Source of the DNA: Clostridia bacterium
GTDB lineage: Bacteria > Bacillota > Clostridia > Acetivibrionales > JAFADI01
Direction of reading: 5' to 3'
DNA: 64,000 nt
Assembly (NCBI GenBank): GCA_026418695.1
Contig: JAOAAU010000006.1
Coordinates: 1 to 64,000 of the forward strand
A program made the position numbers and the translations under genes. The notes below the pieces were generated by a model that saw only the letters and a list, made by a program, of their open reading frames with translations, had not been told where the DNA came from and did no database searches. This document shows, piece after piece, positions 36,128-45,774 of the stretch (its first letter is position 1; the number at the start of each line of letters is the position of its first letter).

Positions 36128-37465
36128 ATGAAAAAAGCCATGAGGATTTTTACTATGCTTCTTGCGCTGACTATGGTTTTTACACTGTTTACGGGATGTG
36201 GAAGCAATACCAAGGTATCCGAGCCCGCAGCAAAGGAAACGGCTAAAAAGGAAGAGGCAAAGACGGAGACCCCGGCGAAAAAGGTAAAGATTAAGTTTGC
36301 TGCGTGGGATACTACACTGGCAGGAAATGAATTCAAGGTCGTTGTTGATAATTTCAACAAGCAGAGCAAAACAACGGAAGTAGAGATTATTGACGCTTCA
36401 GGCAAGGACTTTCAAGATAAACTCAACATATCCCTGGCTGGAGGAGACGACATCGATGTATATGGAATTAAAGACATGCCGCAATACTCAAGCCACATTA
36501 CCAAAAAACAGGTATTGGCACTGGATGATCTAATCAAAAAGGATGGTTTTGACATTTCTCCATATGGAAAGGGACTGGATGTATTGAAGGTAGATGGCAA
36601 AACCCTTGCGTTACCGTTTAGATCAGACTTCTGGATCCTCTTTTATAATAAAGATCTTTTTGATAAGGCCAAACTGCCTTATCCGACGGCAGATATGACC
36701 TGGGATCAGTATCGTGAACTGGCTAAAAAGCTGACCAGCGGGGAAGGAAACGATAAAGTATGGGGAAGTTTCTTCCATACATGGCTAAGCTGTACTAATA
36801 ATCTGATGATAGCTCAAGGAAAGAATACGATGATCGACGGCAAATATGATTTCCTTAAGCCAGCCTATGATCTGCGTCTCAATTTGGAACAGGTGGATAA
36901 ATCGCAAATGGCTTATGCCAGCATAAAAAGCACGAATTCCCATTATCGTACCATGTTTGAATCAGGTAAGGTAGCAATGCTTCCAATGGCAACCTTTTTT
37001 ATCGGAACAATGATCAGCGAGAAGAAGGCCGGAAAGCATAATGTAAATTGGGGCATTACAAAACTACCGCACTTTGCTGATGGGAAATCCGGAGATTCAG
37101 TATTCAACTATACTCCGGTAGCGATTAATGCCGGGACAAAGAACCGGGATGCAGCCTGGGAATTCATGAGATACCTTTGCGGAGAACCAGGTGCGCTGAC
37201 GATTGCAAAGTTAGGCGTCATGCCGGCTTATTCGACAAAGAATGTTCTTGACACCTACTCTTCTATCGAGGGCTTTCCTGCAGACGGTAAACCAGCACTT
37301 GAAAGTCCTAATGCCTTCATAGAGTTCCCTGTGCATAAAAATGCGGCACAAATCAGCAAGGCAATTGATGAAGAGGCGCAGATGATCCTCATAAAGTCAA
37401 AAAACATTGATGATGGCCTGAAGGCGATGGAAACCAAAGTCAAAGACCTGATTGGCAGTAAATAA
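36128..37465 (+). CDS. Extracellular sugar-binding lipoprotein of an ABC importer
   Basis: This 445-residue family-1 solute-binding protein has a signal helix and lipobox (LFTGC, Cys near 24), then a lysine/glutamate-rich linker and the ligand-binding fold. AAAGGAGG precedes the ATG. It is separated from its permeases by a strong hairpin (37479-37515), the common way to make more binding protein than permease. No ATPase is encoded here; a shared MsmK/MsiK-type ATPase elsewhere is expected. Ligand is probably an oligosaccharide processed by the GH88/DUF2264/GH94 enzymes. Confidence 0.92.
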   Translation: MKKAMRIFTMLLALTMVFTLFTGCGSNTKVSEPAAKETAKKEEAKTETPAKKVKIKFAAWDTTLAGNEFKVVVDNFNKQSKTTEVEIIDASGKDFQDKLNISLAGGDDIDVYGIKDMPQYSSHITKKQVLALDDLIKKDGFDISPYGKGLDVLKVDGKTLALPFRSDFWILFYNKDLFDKAKLPYPTADMTWDQYRELAKKLTSGEGNDKVWGSFFHTWLSCTNNLMIAQGKNTMIDGKYDFLKPAYDLRLNLEQVDKSQMAYASIKSTNSHYRTMFESGKVAMLPMATFFIGTMISEKKAGKHNVNWGITKLPHFADGKSGDSVFNYTPVAINAGTKNRDAAWEFMRYLCGEPGALTIAKLGVMPAYSTKNVLDTYSSIEGFPADGKPALESPNAFIEFPVHKNAAQISKAIDEEAQMILIKSKNIDDGLKAMETKVKDLIGSK

Positions 37466-37478
37466 AATAGATGAAAAT

Positions 37479-37515
37479 AAAAATCAGGTGCCTATAAAAA
37501 AGGCACCTGATTTTT
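37479..37515 (+). terminator. Attenuating terminator after the binding-protein gene
   Basis: A 15-bp perfect stem (37479-37493 with 37501-37515) has a 7-base loop and a T-run within the 3' arm. Partial read-through would keep permease levels below binding-protein levels. Confidence 0.9.
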
Positions 37516-37602
37516 ATAAATCTTTGATAGTTTCAAAAGTCATATCAGGCATTGGAGTGAAAATCGGACTTCTCAAAATCTTGATTGGAAGGAGGTACTG
37601 CC

Positions 37603-38523
37603 TTGGAACAAATAATAGATCAATATGAATCCCAAAAAAGAAAGCTCAATGCCACGATGAGAAACAGATTAACGGCTTATGCTTTTATCCTTCCGAATTT
37701 CCTGGGCTTTGTGGCTTTCGTTTTGGTACCTGTATTGGCTTCCTTCGTATTGTGCTTTACCGAATGGGACACATCCAATCCTATTCAGTTTAAGGGGTTG
37801 GGTAACTTTCTGCAGCTTTTGAAGGATGACGCATTCATTACATCCTTTTGGAATACGGTTTATTACACTGGCGCAGTGGTTCCGCTGACCATGGCTGTTT
37901 CTCTGGGACTTGCTGTGATGCTGGATAAGAAATTGAAAGGTGCGAAGGTTTTCAGGTCTATCTTCTTTATACCGTACATCGCATCACTGGTTGCGATTTC
38001 AGTGGTATGGAACATGATTTTCAGCCCGGAAGCTGGTCCTGTAAACAGTTTTTTGAGATCCATCGGGCTCAGTGAACCTCCCTTGTGGACATCTTCTGTA
38101 CATTGGGCGATGCCGGTAATTATATTCGTAGGTATATGGAGGTTTGTCGGCTATTATATGGTCCTTTATTTGGCCGGCCTTCAGGGAATACCAAGAGAGC
38201 TTTATGAAGCGGCTGAAGTCGATGGTGCCACTGCATGGCAGCAGTTCAGGAAAATTACCCTTCCCATGCTTACACCAACTACTTTTTTCGTAGTGATCAT
38301 GCTGGTTATCAACTCTTTCAAGGTTTTTGACCAGATCATGGTAATGACCCAGGGAGGCCCGGGAAGAGCTACCCACGTACTCGTATTCTATATTTATTAC
38401 AGGGCCTTCCAAGTATTTGAATTCGGTTATGCGTCTGCGATAGCATTTGTACTTTTCCTCGTTGTTCTGACAATCACGATTATCCAGTTCAGAATGGAGG
38501 AAAAATGGGTGAAATATATGTAA
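37603..38523 (+). CDS. Sugar ABC transporter permease (MalF-type)
   Basis: This 306-residue inner membrane protein has six hydrophobic helices and the permease EAA loop ELYEAAEVDGATAWQQFRKITLPML. The frame is open from TTG 37585, but GGAAGGAGG at 37588-37594 selects TTG 37603 (LEQIIDQYES). It is followed 19 bp later by the second permease. Confidence 0.92.
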   Translation: MEQIIDQYESQKRKLNATMRNRLTAYAFILPNFLGFVAFVLVPVLASFVLCFTEWDTSNPIQFKGLGNFLQLLKDDAFITSFWNTVYYTGAVVPLTMAVSLGLAVMLDKKLKGAKVFRSIFFIPYIASLVAISVVWNMIFSPEAGPVNSFLRSIGLSEPPLWTSSVHWAMPVIIFVGIWRFVGYYMVLYLAGLQGIPRELYEAAEVDGATAWQQFRKITLPMLTPTTFFVVIMLVINSFKVFDQIMVMTQGGPGRATHVLVFYIYYRAFQVFEFGYASAIAFVLFLVVLTITIIQFRMEEKWVKYM

Positions 38524-38542
38524 GGTATGGTGGGTGAGGAAG

Positions 38543-39394
38543 ATGAAGAAAAGTGAAGTTTTAAGAAGTTTGAAAATAAATTTTGCAAATAAAGCATTGC
38601 TATACATTATCCTGTTAACTGGAGTTTATATTGTTTTGTTCCCCTTTGCATGGATGTTATCAGGCTCTATCAAGGCCAATGCGGATGTTTTTGAGTATCC
38701 GATCCGTTGGATACCCAAAGCGATTCTATGGAGGAATTATATAGAAATATGGACGAGTATCAAATTTGGACTCTTCTATTTTAATACCATTAAAATCACT
38801 GTGGTTATCGTGATACTGCAGCTGACAACCAGCAGCCTGGCAGCATACGCTTTTGCAAGAATCAAATTCCCTGAGCGGAATAAACTTTTTATCGCCTATA
38901 TTGGAACCATTGCAGTACCCTATCAGGTATATATGTTGCCGCAGTTCATCATTATCAAGAAATTGGGGCTCTATGATACTCATACGGGTTACATTCTGCT
39001 GCAGGCGTTTACGGCCTTTGGGGTTTTTCTCATGCGGCAGTTCTATATGAGTATTCCGGAAGAGCTTTCCGAGTCTGCCAGAATCGATGGACTCAATGAG
39101 TTCGGAATATACCGGAGAATTATACTTCCGCTTTCAAAGCCTGCTCTGGCCTCATTGGGCATATTTACAACCGTCATGATCTGGAACGACTTTCTTGGAC
39201 CGCTGATTTATTTTACTTCTGAAAAGAATAAAACAATTCAGCTTGGGATTACTTTATTCATGAATTCATACGGTACTGACTTTGCGCTCATCATGGCAGC
39301 CGCAGTCTGTTCAATGCTGCCGATTCTCATTGTATTTTTCTCAGCACAAAAGTTTTTTATTGAAGGAATCGCAACAACCGGTTTGAAGGGATAA
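38543..39394 (+). CDS. Sugar ABC transporter permease (MalG-type)
   Basis: This 283-residue inner membrane protein has six helices and the EAA loop SESARIDGLNEFGIYRRIILPLS. The last hydrophobic stretch ends FFIEGIATTGLKG, as is usual in MalG-type permeases. Two starts are possible, GTG 38534 and ATG 38543; neither has an ideal ribosome binding site and I use the ATG. Partner of the preceding permease. Confidence 0.92.
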   Translation: MKKSEVLRSLKINFANKALLYIILLTGVYIVLFPFAWMLSGSIKANADVFEYPIRWIPKAILWRNYIEIWTSIKFGLFYFNTIKITVVIVILQLTTSSLAAYAFARIKFPERNKLFIAYIGTIAVPYQVYMLPQFIIIKKLGLYDTHTGYILLQAFTAFGVFLMRQFYMSIPEELSESARIDGLNEFGIYRRIILPLSKPALASLGIFTTVMIWNDFLGPLIYFTSEKNKTIQLGITLFMNSYGTDFALIMAAAVCSMLPILIVFFSAQKFFIEGIATTGLKG

Positions 39395-39462
39395 ATGGCA
39401 GCGAAAGGTTAACGTTCAACCCGGCAAAAGCATTTAATATATTGAAGCAGGAGGGATTTGAC

Positions 39463-40650
39463 TTGAAAAGTGTAATCGATGAGGGTGTGAAATCACCAGA
39501 AAGGTTCGAATACGATCCGACAGTAACAAGGGAATATTGCGAAAAAGCCATCAGGTATATTTTGAAGAAAATTGACGAAAACCTGGAATTTTTTACATAT
39601 AAGTTTCCTGCACCAGCCAGTGTAAATAATGTTTATCCTGCTATTGACAACACCGACTGGACCTCTTCTTTCTGGACAGGGATGCTGTGGCTGGCCTTCG
39701 AGGTAACAAGAGAGGCTCGATATAGGAAGGCTGCGGAAATTCAGCTGGAAAGCTATAAGGAAAGAATTGAGTCTCGCAGGGAAACTAATACTCACGACCT
39801 TGGATTTTTATATACCTTGTCCTGCGTTGCAGCCTACAAGTTAACAGGAAATGAGGAAGCAAAGACGATTGCTTTGAAGGCGGCTGATACGCTTATGGAA
39901 AGGTACTTTGAAAAAGCCGGGATCATTCAGGCCTGGGGAGACTTGAATGATCCCGAGCAAAGAGGAAGGATGATTATCGACTGCTGTATGAATCTGCCTT
40001 TGTTATACTGGGCAGCAGATATTACTGGAGAACGGAAATACTATGATGCAGCCTACTCTCATGCAATACAGGCTGCCGCTTATATTATAAGGGAAGATGC
40101 ATCCAGCTTTCATACTTATTATATGGATATTGAGACAGGAGCCCCGCGATATGGAAAAACTCATCAGGGCTTTTCAGATCAATCCTGCTGGACCAGAGGC
40201 CAGGCTTGGGGACTTTATGGTTTTGCCCTTGGCTATGTTTACAACCGGGATGGGGAGATTCTTGCACTGAATAAAAAGGTAATCAACTATTTTATTAACC
40301 GGCTGCCGAAGGATTATGTAGCTTATTGGGATCTGATTTTTACTGAAGGAAATGAAGAGAAAGACAGTTCCGGGACGGCTATTGCAGCGTGTGGCATGCT
40401 GGAGATGGCAAAACATCTACCCTTGACGGATCCCTATAAACGAATTTACGAAAATGCCGCCTTGAAGATTGTTAAATCCCTTACAGATAATTATACATCC
40501 CAAAGTTATCCAGCATCCAATGGCGTTCTGCTGCATGCTGTTTATGGAAAACCTCAGGGAGCAGGGGTGGATGAATGCAATATATGGGGGGATTACTGTT
40601 ACTTTGAGGCTTTGGTAAGGCTGACAAGGGATTGGAAGCTTTATTGGTAA
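39463..40650 (+). CDS. GH88 unsaturated uronyl hydrolase
   Basis: This 395-residue cytoplasmic (alpha/alpha)6-barrel enzyme of family GH88/GH105-like type removes unsaturated uronic acid from oligosaccharides made by polysaccharide lyases. D112 (NTHDLGF) and D173 (MIIDCCMN) are 61 residues apart, the same spacing as catalytic D88 and D149 in the characterised Bacillus GL1 enzyme. WTRGQAWGLYGFAL is also conserved. AGGAGGGA selects TTG 39463 (the frame is open from 39442). It is the first of three sugar enzymes after the importer. Confidence 0.9.
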   Translation: MKSVIDEGVKSPERFEYDPTVTREYCEKAIRYILKKIDENLEFFTYKFPAPASVNNVYPAIDNTDWTSSFWTGMLWLAFEVTREARYRKAAEIQLESYKERIESRRETNTHDLGFLYTLSCVAAYKLTGNEEAKTIALKAADTLMERYFEKAGIIQAWGDLNDPEQRGRMIIDCCMNLPLLYWAADITGERKYYDAAYSHAIQAAAYIIREDASSFHTYYMDIETGAPRYGKTHQGFSDQSCWTRGQAWGLYGFALGYVYNRDGEILALNKKVINYFINRLPKDYVAYWDLIFTEGNEEKDSSGTAIAACGMLEMAKHLPLTDPYKRIYENAALKIVKSLTDNYTSQSYPASNGVLLHAVYGKPQGAGVDECNIWGDYCYFEALVRLTRDWKLYW

Positions 40651-40681
40651 ACTTCTTTAGCAACTTTGAGGGGAAATAATC

Positions 40682-42541
40682 ATGACGCCGAATCAGTTAC
40701 CTATACGTAATAATCCATTAAAATCACGGGGGGATTTTCAAGAAGCTGTAAAGCAGCTCTGTGAACCCTTAAGAGAATTATACAGCGAGGGCGGAGCACA
40801 GCTTCATGCAGGCAATACCGCTTCTTTTTGCAGTGAATCGGTCGCTTTGCTCGAAGCTTTCGCACGTCCGCTTTGGGGATTGGTACCCCTCTGGGCCGGC
40901 AGTGAAAGTGCTGAGTTTTGTGAAATTTACTTAAAGGGGATTCGGAACGGAACGAATCCTGACCATAAGGAATATTGGGGAGATCTGGAGAATGAAGACC
41001 AGAGGATGGTAGAAATGGCGGTTTTGGCTCTGTCAGTAGTTCTTGCCCCTGATAGAATATGGCAGCCCTTGTCTGAAAGCGAAAAGAAAAATTTTGCGGG
41101 TTGGATGAGAGAAATCAATGATCGTAATGTTCACGATAACAACTGGCTCTTTTTCAGGGTTTTTGTCAATTTGGCTTTAAAAAAGGTGGATGCCGGTTGT
41201 GATGTGAAGATGCTGGAGAGAGACTTAAACCGTTTGGAAGAGTTTTATCTTTCTGACGGATGGTACCGTGATGGTATGCGGGAGCAGAGAGATTATTACA
41301 TTCCCTTTGCTATGCACTATTACAGTCTTATCTATGCAAAAGTCATGGGGGATGAAGATCCTGAGCGGGCAAAGAGGTTCAAAGATAGGGCCGCACGCTT
41401 TGCAAAGGATTTTCTCTATTGGTTTGCAAAGGATGGTTCTGCAATTCCTTTCGGACGCAGCCTGATATATCGCTTTGCCCAATCCTGTTTCTGGGGTGCC
41501 CTGGCTTATGCCGGAGTAGAGGCATTGCCCTGGGGCGTGATAAAAGGATTGCTATGCAGGAATTTACGTTGGTGGTTCAGCCAGCCCATTTTTGATAGGA
41601 ATGGGGTTCTGACCCTTGGATATGCCTATCCAAACTTACATATCGTAGAGGGCTATAATGCGCCAGGCTCACCTTACTGGGCAATGAAGGCATTTCTGCC
41701 GCTGGCTTTACAGGAGGACCATCCATTCTGGAAGGCGGAGGAAATGGACATGCCAATTCTACAGGATATATCCGTACAGCAGCATCCTCATATGTTGGTT
41801 TGCAGAGATGAGAGCGGTAATCATGTTTTTGCCCTAACATCCGGACAGCATGCTGCTTTTGAACCTGTTCACTGTGCGGCAAAATATGAAAAGTTTGCGT
41901 ATTCCAATATTTTCGGATTCAGTGTGCCAAGGGGGAACTATGGACTGGAGCAGGGAGCCTACGATTCCAGCCTTGCCTTAAGTGAAGGAGATCATTATTA
42001 CAGGGTGAGACACAAGTGCGAGGAAATTTCTATAGAAAATAATAGGATATACTCCCTTTGGAAACCTTGGGAAGATGTGTCGGTAAAAACCTGGCTTGTG
42101 CCGTTAATGCCATGGCATATACGGGTACATCTGATCAAAACATGCAGGCACCTGGACACTGCTGAAGGCGGTTTTGCGATTGCGACTGAAAGAAACCGAT
42201 TTATCCCGGATAAAGTCAGTGTTTGGCATGGAAAAGACTATATTGCTGCAGATTATCCGTGGGGCATCAGCGGGATTGTCAATCTTGTCGGGGAGCGAAA
42301 GCCTGAAATGATTCAGGCAGAGCCCAATACGAATCTATTGCATCAAAAGACGATGATTCCAACCCTAAAGGGAAAGCTGCACCCGGGGATTCACCTGCTT
42401 ATATGTGCTGTATTGGGGGAACTGCCGGGAGGTTGGAACCCTGAATCCAGTGATAGTGTCCCCAAAGTCAGAGTTACAGACAATCAGATTGAAATTGAAT
42501 TTTACAACAATAAGCAAATACTTGTAATTGATTCATTTTAA
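40682..42541 (+). CDS. DUF2264-domain protein (GH154-type)
   Basis: This 619-residue protein has an N-terminal DUF2264 (alpha/alpha)6 region (about 10-360; NPLKSRGDFQEAV, NNWLFFRVFVNLAL, DGWYRDG and RDYYIPFAMHYY are conserved). A beta-sandwich-like C-terminal half follows. This family was classed as GH154, with beta-glucuronidase activity reported for members. No signal peptide, so it acts on imported sugar. It lies 31 bp after the GH88 gene and 14 bp before the GH94-type gene. Confidence 0.82.
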   Translation: MTPNQLPIRNNPLKSRGDFQEAVKQLCEPLRELYSEGGAQLHAGNTASFCSESVALLEAFARPLWGLVPLWAGSESAEFCEIYLKGIRNGTNPDHKEYWGDLENEDQRMVEMAVLALSVVLAPDRIWQPLSESEKKNFAGWMREINDRNVHDNNWLFFRVFVNLALKKVDAGCDVKMLERDLNRLEEFYLSDGWYRDGMREQRDYYIPFAMHYYSLIYAKVMGDEDPERAKRFKDRAARFAKDFLYWFAKDGSAIPFGRSLIYRFAQSCFWGALAYAGVEALPWGVIKGLLCRNLRWWFSQPIFDRNGVLTLGYAYPNLHIVEGYNAPGSPYWAMKAFLPLALQEDHPFWKAEEMDMPILQDISVQQHPHMLVCRDESGNHVFALTSGQHAAFEPVHCAAKYEKFAYSNIFGFSVPRGNYGLEQGAYDSSLALSEGDHYYRVRHKCEEISIENNRIYSLWKPWEDVSVKTWLVPLMPWHIRVHLIKTCRHLDTAEGGFAIATERNRFIPDKVSVWHGKDYIAADYPWGISGIVNLVGERKPEMIQAEPNTNLLHQKTMIPTLKGKLHPGIHLLICAVLGELPGGWNPESSDSVPKVRVTDNQIEIEFYNNKQILVIDSF

Positions 42542-42555
42542 TACAGGAGGCAGTT

Positions 42556-44841
42556 ATGTCAGAAGCTTACGGTTTTTTTTCGGCGGAAGGGAAGGAGTTT
42601 ACGATCACTACCCCCAAGATTCCTCGACACTGGTATAACTATATGTGGAATGACTCCTATATATCTTTTTGTTCGCAAGTGGGATTCGGTGAAGGGTTTG
42701 CTCAGGATTCCGCAGGTAGAAGAATTCATCTGATATCCAATAGAAATCTGTATGTTCTTGATGTGGAGAACCGGAATTTTTGGACTGCCAATGCACTTCC
42801 GGTACGAAAACATTATAGAGGTTATCAGTGCGTTCATGGCTTGGGATATTCCGAAATTAAACTGGAATATCAATCTATACAGACTTCTTTTAGAGTTTTT
42901 GTGCCTGAAGCCGAAAAATGTGAGATCTGGACGGTGAGGGTTAAAAATAACAGGTCAACGGCATGCAAGCTTAAGGTGATACCATACTATAAAACTGAGA
43001 TTGACGGTCCATACAAGCCTCAGGGATACAATACCGGCACAGGTTTTTTTGATGAATCTTTAAAATCAGTGATTGGGAGAAGCTTTACAGCATTTGATGC
43101 TGGAAGGGATGCAGAGTTTTTTGGATTTTTGACGGGAGATAAGCATATTACGGGCTATGATAGCAGAAAAAATGCATTTATTGGAACTTATGGAGAGGAA
43201 CTGGCACCGGATGCCGTAAACGATGGCGGATGTACAAACAGTGAATGCATATCGGAAAAGCTGTGTTTTGCTTTAGAGACTACGTTTACCCTGAAAAGCG
43301 GAGAAGAATGTGAAATAAATTTTATCGCAGGTATTGCTTTTCACAAAGCGGATATTGAGCGGATAAAACACAAATTCTTTACAGCAGATTGTTTGCAGCT
43401 TGCTTTTAAGGAGACGAAGCAGAAGTTTTCGACTCAAATTGAGGGGGTTTCAATCCATACACCGGATGAGAAGCTCAACTTCCTATTTAACAACTGGTTA
43501 AAGCATCAGACCAACATGGGAAGTCGATGGGCTCGAGTAAGACATAATGGATTCCGTGATATGACCAGTGACTGCGAGTGCTTTAGCGTTGTCAATCAAG
43601 ATCTTGCATGGGAGAGATTAAAGAGGGTCTTAAAGTACCAGTACAGCAATGGCTATGCACCCCGTACCTTTATTGATGGTAGTATCAGGGACAATCACTA
43701 TGCTGACAACACAGTATGGCTTACTTTTGCGGTGAGCAGCCTGCTTAATGAAAGAGGTAAGTTAAGTATGTTGGAGGAAATAGTAGAGTTCAATGATGGT
43801 TCCTCTGCCAGCGTTTATGAGCATTTAAAGCGATCAGTTGATTTTCTGTGGAACTTTAGGGGATTGCATGGACTGATCCGAATTTGGGGAGGGGATTGGA
43901 ACGATTGCATGAACAAGGCTGGTTTAAATGGAAAGGGTGTAAGTGTATGGCTCTCAATTGCATGGTACAGAGCTTGTAAACAGTTTGCAGAAATAGCCAG
44001 ACTAAAGGAGGAAGTTCAGGACGCAGACCAAGCAGAAATTCGGGCTGCTGAAATGCGAGAAATTATTGATGCGTTTGGATGGGACGGGGAATATTACTTA
44101 GCCGCGTATACGGATGATGGAAAGAAGTTGGGATCAAAAGAATGTGAGGAAGGAAAAATATTTATCCTGCCTCAACTCTGGGCTGTCTTATCGGGAGTCT
44201 CTCAAGAGGGAAAAGATCAGCTGGCCATGAATGCAGTAGATAAATATCTTGACCGCGAACTAGGGACATTGATTTCTTGGCCGGCGTATACTCAGAATCT
44301 GAATGATGTTGGCATCATGACACAAAAACCGACTGGAACACAAGAAAACGGCGGTGTATATCTACATGCTTCTGCATGGAAGCTTGCAGCCGACTGCCTA
44401 TTGAAGCGAAATGAAAAGGTGCAGGAAGGTCTGGAAAAGATATTGCCCTTCAATAGCAAGTGGAAGGCAAAAAGTGCAGAACCTTACATCCTGTGTAACT
44501 CCTATTTCCCGGAAGAAGCAGGATACAGGTACGGCACCCCCGGACAGAGCTGGAGAACCGCATCGGGGGCATGGTTGACAAAAGCAATTGTTTACTATGT
44601 GTATGGTCTCCAACCCGAACTGGAGGGATTGCGGCTGAATCCCTGCCTGCCGCCAGACTGGAAGATCTGTTCCATCAGTAAAAAGTTTAGAAATGCGCTT
44701 TATCATATCACTTATGAGCAGTCAAAAGAGGGAGTGTGTAATAATATTGTCGATATTGAGATCAACAATATTGCATACTGTTCTTCACTGTTACCATACC
44801 ATGAAAATACCACATATGATGTGAAGGTGATATTGGGATGA
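42556..44841 (+). CDS. GH94-type glycoside phosphorylase
   Basis: This 761-residue protein resembles GH94 disaccharide phosphorylases (cellobiose, cellobionate, chitobiose types): an N-terminal beta-sandwich (about 1-280), a helical linker and an (alpha/alpha)6 barrel carrying the motif GGDWNDCMN (D447 to D450), which holds the family's catalytic Asp. AGGAGG precedes the ATG. Beside GH88 and DUF2264 genes, a substrate containing glucose linked to an acidic sugar (for example cellobionate-like) would make sense, but this is inference. Phosphorolysis would save ATP for an anaerobe. Confidence 0.85.
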   Translation: MSEAYGFFSAEGKEFTITTPKIPRHWYNYMWNDSYISFCSQVGFGEGFAQDSAGRRIHLISNRNLYVLDVENRNFWTANALPVRKHYRGYQCVHGLGYSEIKLEYQSIQTSFRVFVPEAEKCEIWTVRVKNNRSTACKLKVIPYYKTEIDGPYKPQGYNTGTGFFDESLKSVIGRSFTAFDAGRDAEFFGFLTGDKHITGYDSRKNAFIGTYGEELAPDAVNDGGCTNSECISEKLCFALETTFTLKSGEECEINFIAGIAFHKADIERIKHKFFTADCLQLAFKETKQKFSTQIEGVSIHTPDEKLNFLFNNWLKHQTNMGSRWARVRHNGFRDMTSDCECFSVVNQDLAWERLKRVLKYQYSNGYAPRTFIDGSIRDNHYADNTVWLTFAVSSLLNERGKLSMLEEIVEFNDGSSASVYEHLKRSVDFLWNFRGLHGLIRIWGGDWNDCMNKAGLNGKGVSVWLSIAWYRACKQFAEIARLKEEVQDADQAEIRAAEMREIIDAFGWDGEYYLAAYTDDGKKLGSKECEEGKIFILPQLWAVLSGVSQEGKDQLAMNAVDKYLDRELGTLISWPAYTQNLNDVGIMTQKPTGTQENGGVYLHASAWKLAADCLLKRNEKVQEGLEKILPFNSKWKAKSAEPYILCNSYFPEEAGYRYGTPGQSWRTASGAWLTKAIVYYVYGLQPELEGLRLNPCLPPDWKICSISKKFRNALYHITYEQSKEGVCNNIVDIEINNIAYCSSLLPYHENTTYDVKVILG

Positions 44842-44868
44842 AATTTCTATGAAAGCAAAGATTAATGA

Positions 44869-44888
44869 GGAAGCATTTTAACGCTTCC
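44869..44888. repeat. Short hairpin after the GH94-type gene
   Basis: A 6-bp stem (44869-44874 with 44883-44888, GGAAGC/GCTTCC) has an 8-base loop and no T-run. It is at best a weak terminator. Confidence 0.35.
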
Positions 44889-44907
44889 AATGCAAGCCAC
44901 ATTCCAC

Positions 44908-44958
44908 ATGGAACGGTTATTTCTTGAAAACTGGTGTACTTCCTGTGGCTGACTTTGT
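44908..44958 (+). pseudogene. Remnant matching the 3' end of the MORN-like gene (24-bp direct repeat, copy 2)
   Basis: Bases 44935-44958 repeat 32157-32180 exactly. Read in the same frame from ATG 44908 they give a 14-residue frame ending WCTSCG and stop, like the CTSCG tail of the MORN-like protein. No longer similarity is visible upstream, so this is a tiny 3' remnant or a dispersed repeat and not a gene. Confidence 0.5.
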
Positions 44959-45004
44959 GGGGAAATTATGCTATGATAGTATTATAAAATTTGGCATCAT
45001 AAAG

Positions 45005-45036
45005 AAATTATAGGAATAGTTATTCCTATAATTTTT
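45005..45036 (+). terminator. Hairpin with T-run in front of the HAD gene
   Basis: A perfect 12-bp stem (45005-45016 with 45023-45034) has a 6-base loop followed by T-rich sequence. It lies only 26 bp before the HAD start codon, so it ends the upstream operon or attenuates the HAD gene. Confidence 0.7.
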
Positions 45037-45061
45037 CTGCTTTATAGGAAAGAGAGGCAAT

Positions 45062-45670
45062 ATGTACAGCTTTATTTTTGATATCGGCGGAGTTTTGATC
45101 CGCTATAATACTCAGGAAGTCATTGATATTCTTTCGGCAAAAACCAAGTGTGCGCCGGATAAGATTGAAAGGCTGTTTCAGCATGATTTGCTTTACCAGG
45201 TTGAAACCGGACGAATGGCGTGCAATGCTTTTTATGAAAATCATATACTGAATGCCATGCCGGAAATATCCTATGAGGATTGGATTCAGGCATTCATGGA
45301 GCATTATTCGGTGAATCCCGAAGGCATGGAATTACTTCAGGAGTTAAAGGCAAAAGGACATAAGGTTTACATTCTCAGCAACCTGGCGGAGTTCCATAAA
45401 GTCGCCATTGAAAGAAGTCTTCCCGAATTTTTTCATCACTGTGAAAAGAATTTCTACTCCTATGAGTTAGGTTTTCATAAGCCTGAAAAGGAGATATTTG
45501 AAGCTGTATGCAGCAGCATCGGTGAAAAACCTGAAAACTGTGTTTTCTTCGATGATATGCCAGCCAACGTAGAAGGGGCAAATCAGGCAGGGATGATCGG
45601 AATACGCTTTTCCAACGAATGCATTGATGAAATCCGTGAACGTGTTGCCGGCATTTTATCCAATCGTTGA
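45062..45670 (+). CDS. HAD-superfamily hydrolase (YihX-like)
   Basis: This 202-residue soluble HAD protein carries motif I FDIGGVLI (D7; the second Asp is replaced by Gly, as in YihX), motif II LSN in YILSNLAEF, and motif IV FFDDMPANVEGA. YihX is a glucose-1-phosphate phosphatase, and a GH94 phosphorylase next door would release such a sugar phosphate, so hydrolysis of a hexose 1-phosphate is a reasonable guess. AGGAAAGAGAGG precedes the ATG. Confidence 0.85.
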   Translation: MYSFIFDIGGVLIRYNTQEVIDILSAKTKCAPDKIERLFQHDLLYQVETGRMACNAFYENHILNAMPEISYEDWIQAFMEHYSVNPEGMELLQELKAKGHKVYILSNLAEFHKVAIERSLPEFFHHCEKNFYSYELGFHKPEKEIFEAVCSSIGEKPENCVFFDDMPANVEGANQAGMIGIRFSNECIDEIRERVAGILSNR

Positions 45671-45774
45671 GAGTGATCAGGTAAAAAGTCAGGCGGTAAG
45701 GATCTAAGACCTATTGCATATGTCAGATGCAAATCATTTAAATATGATCCATAAATATTTTTCAGGAGGAATTG

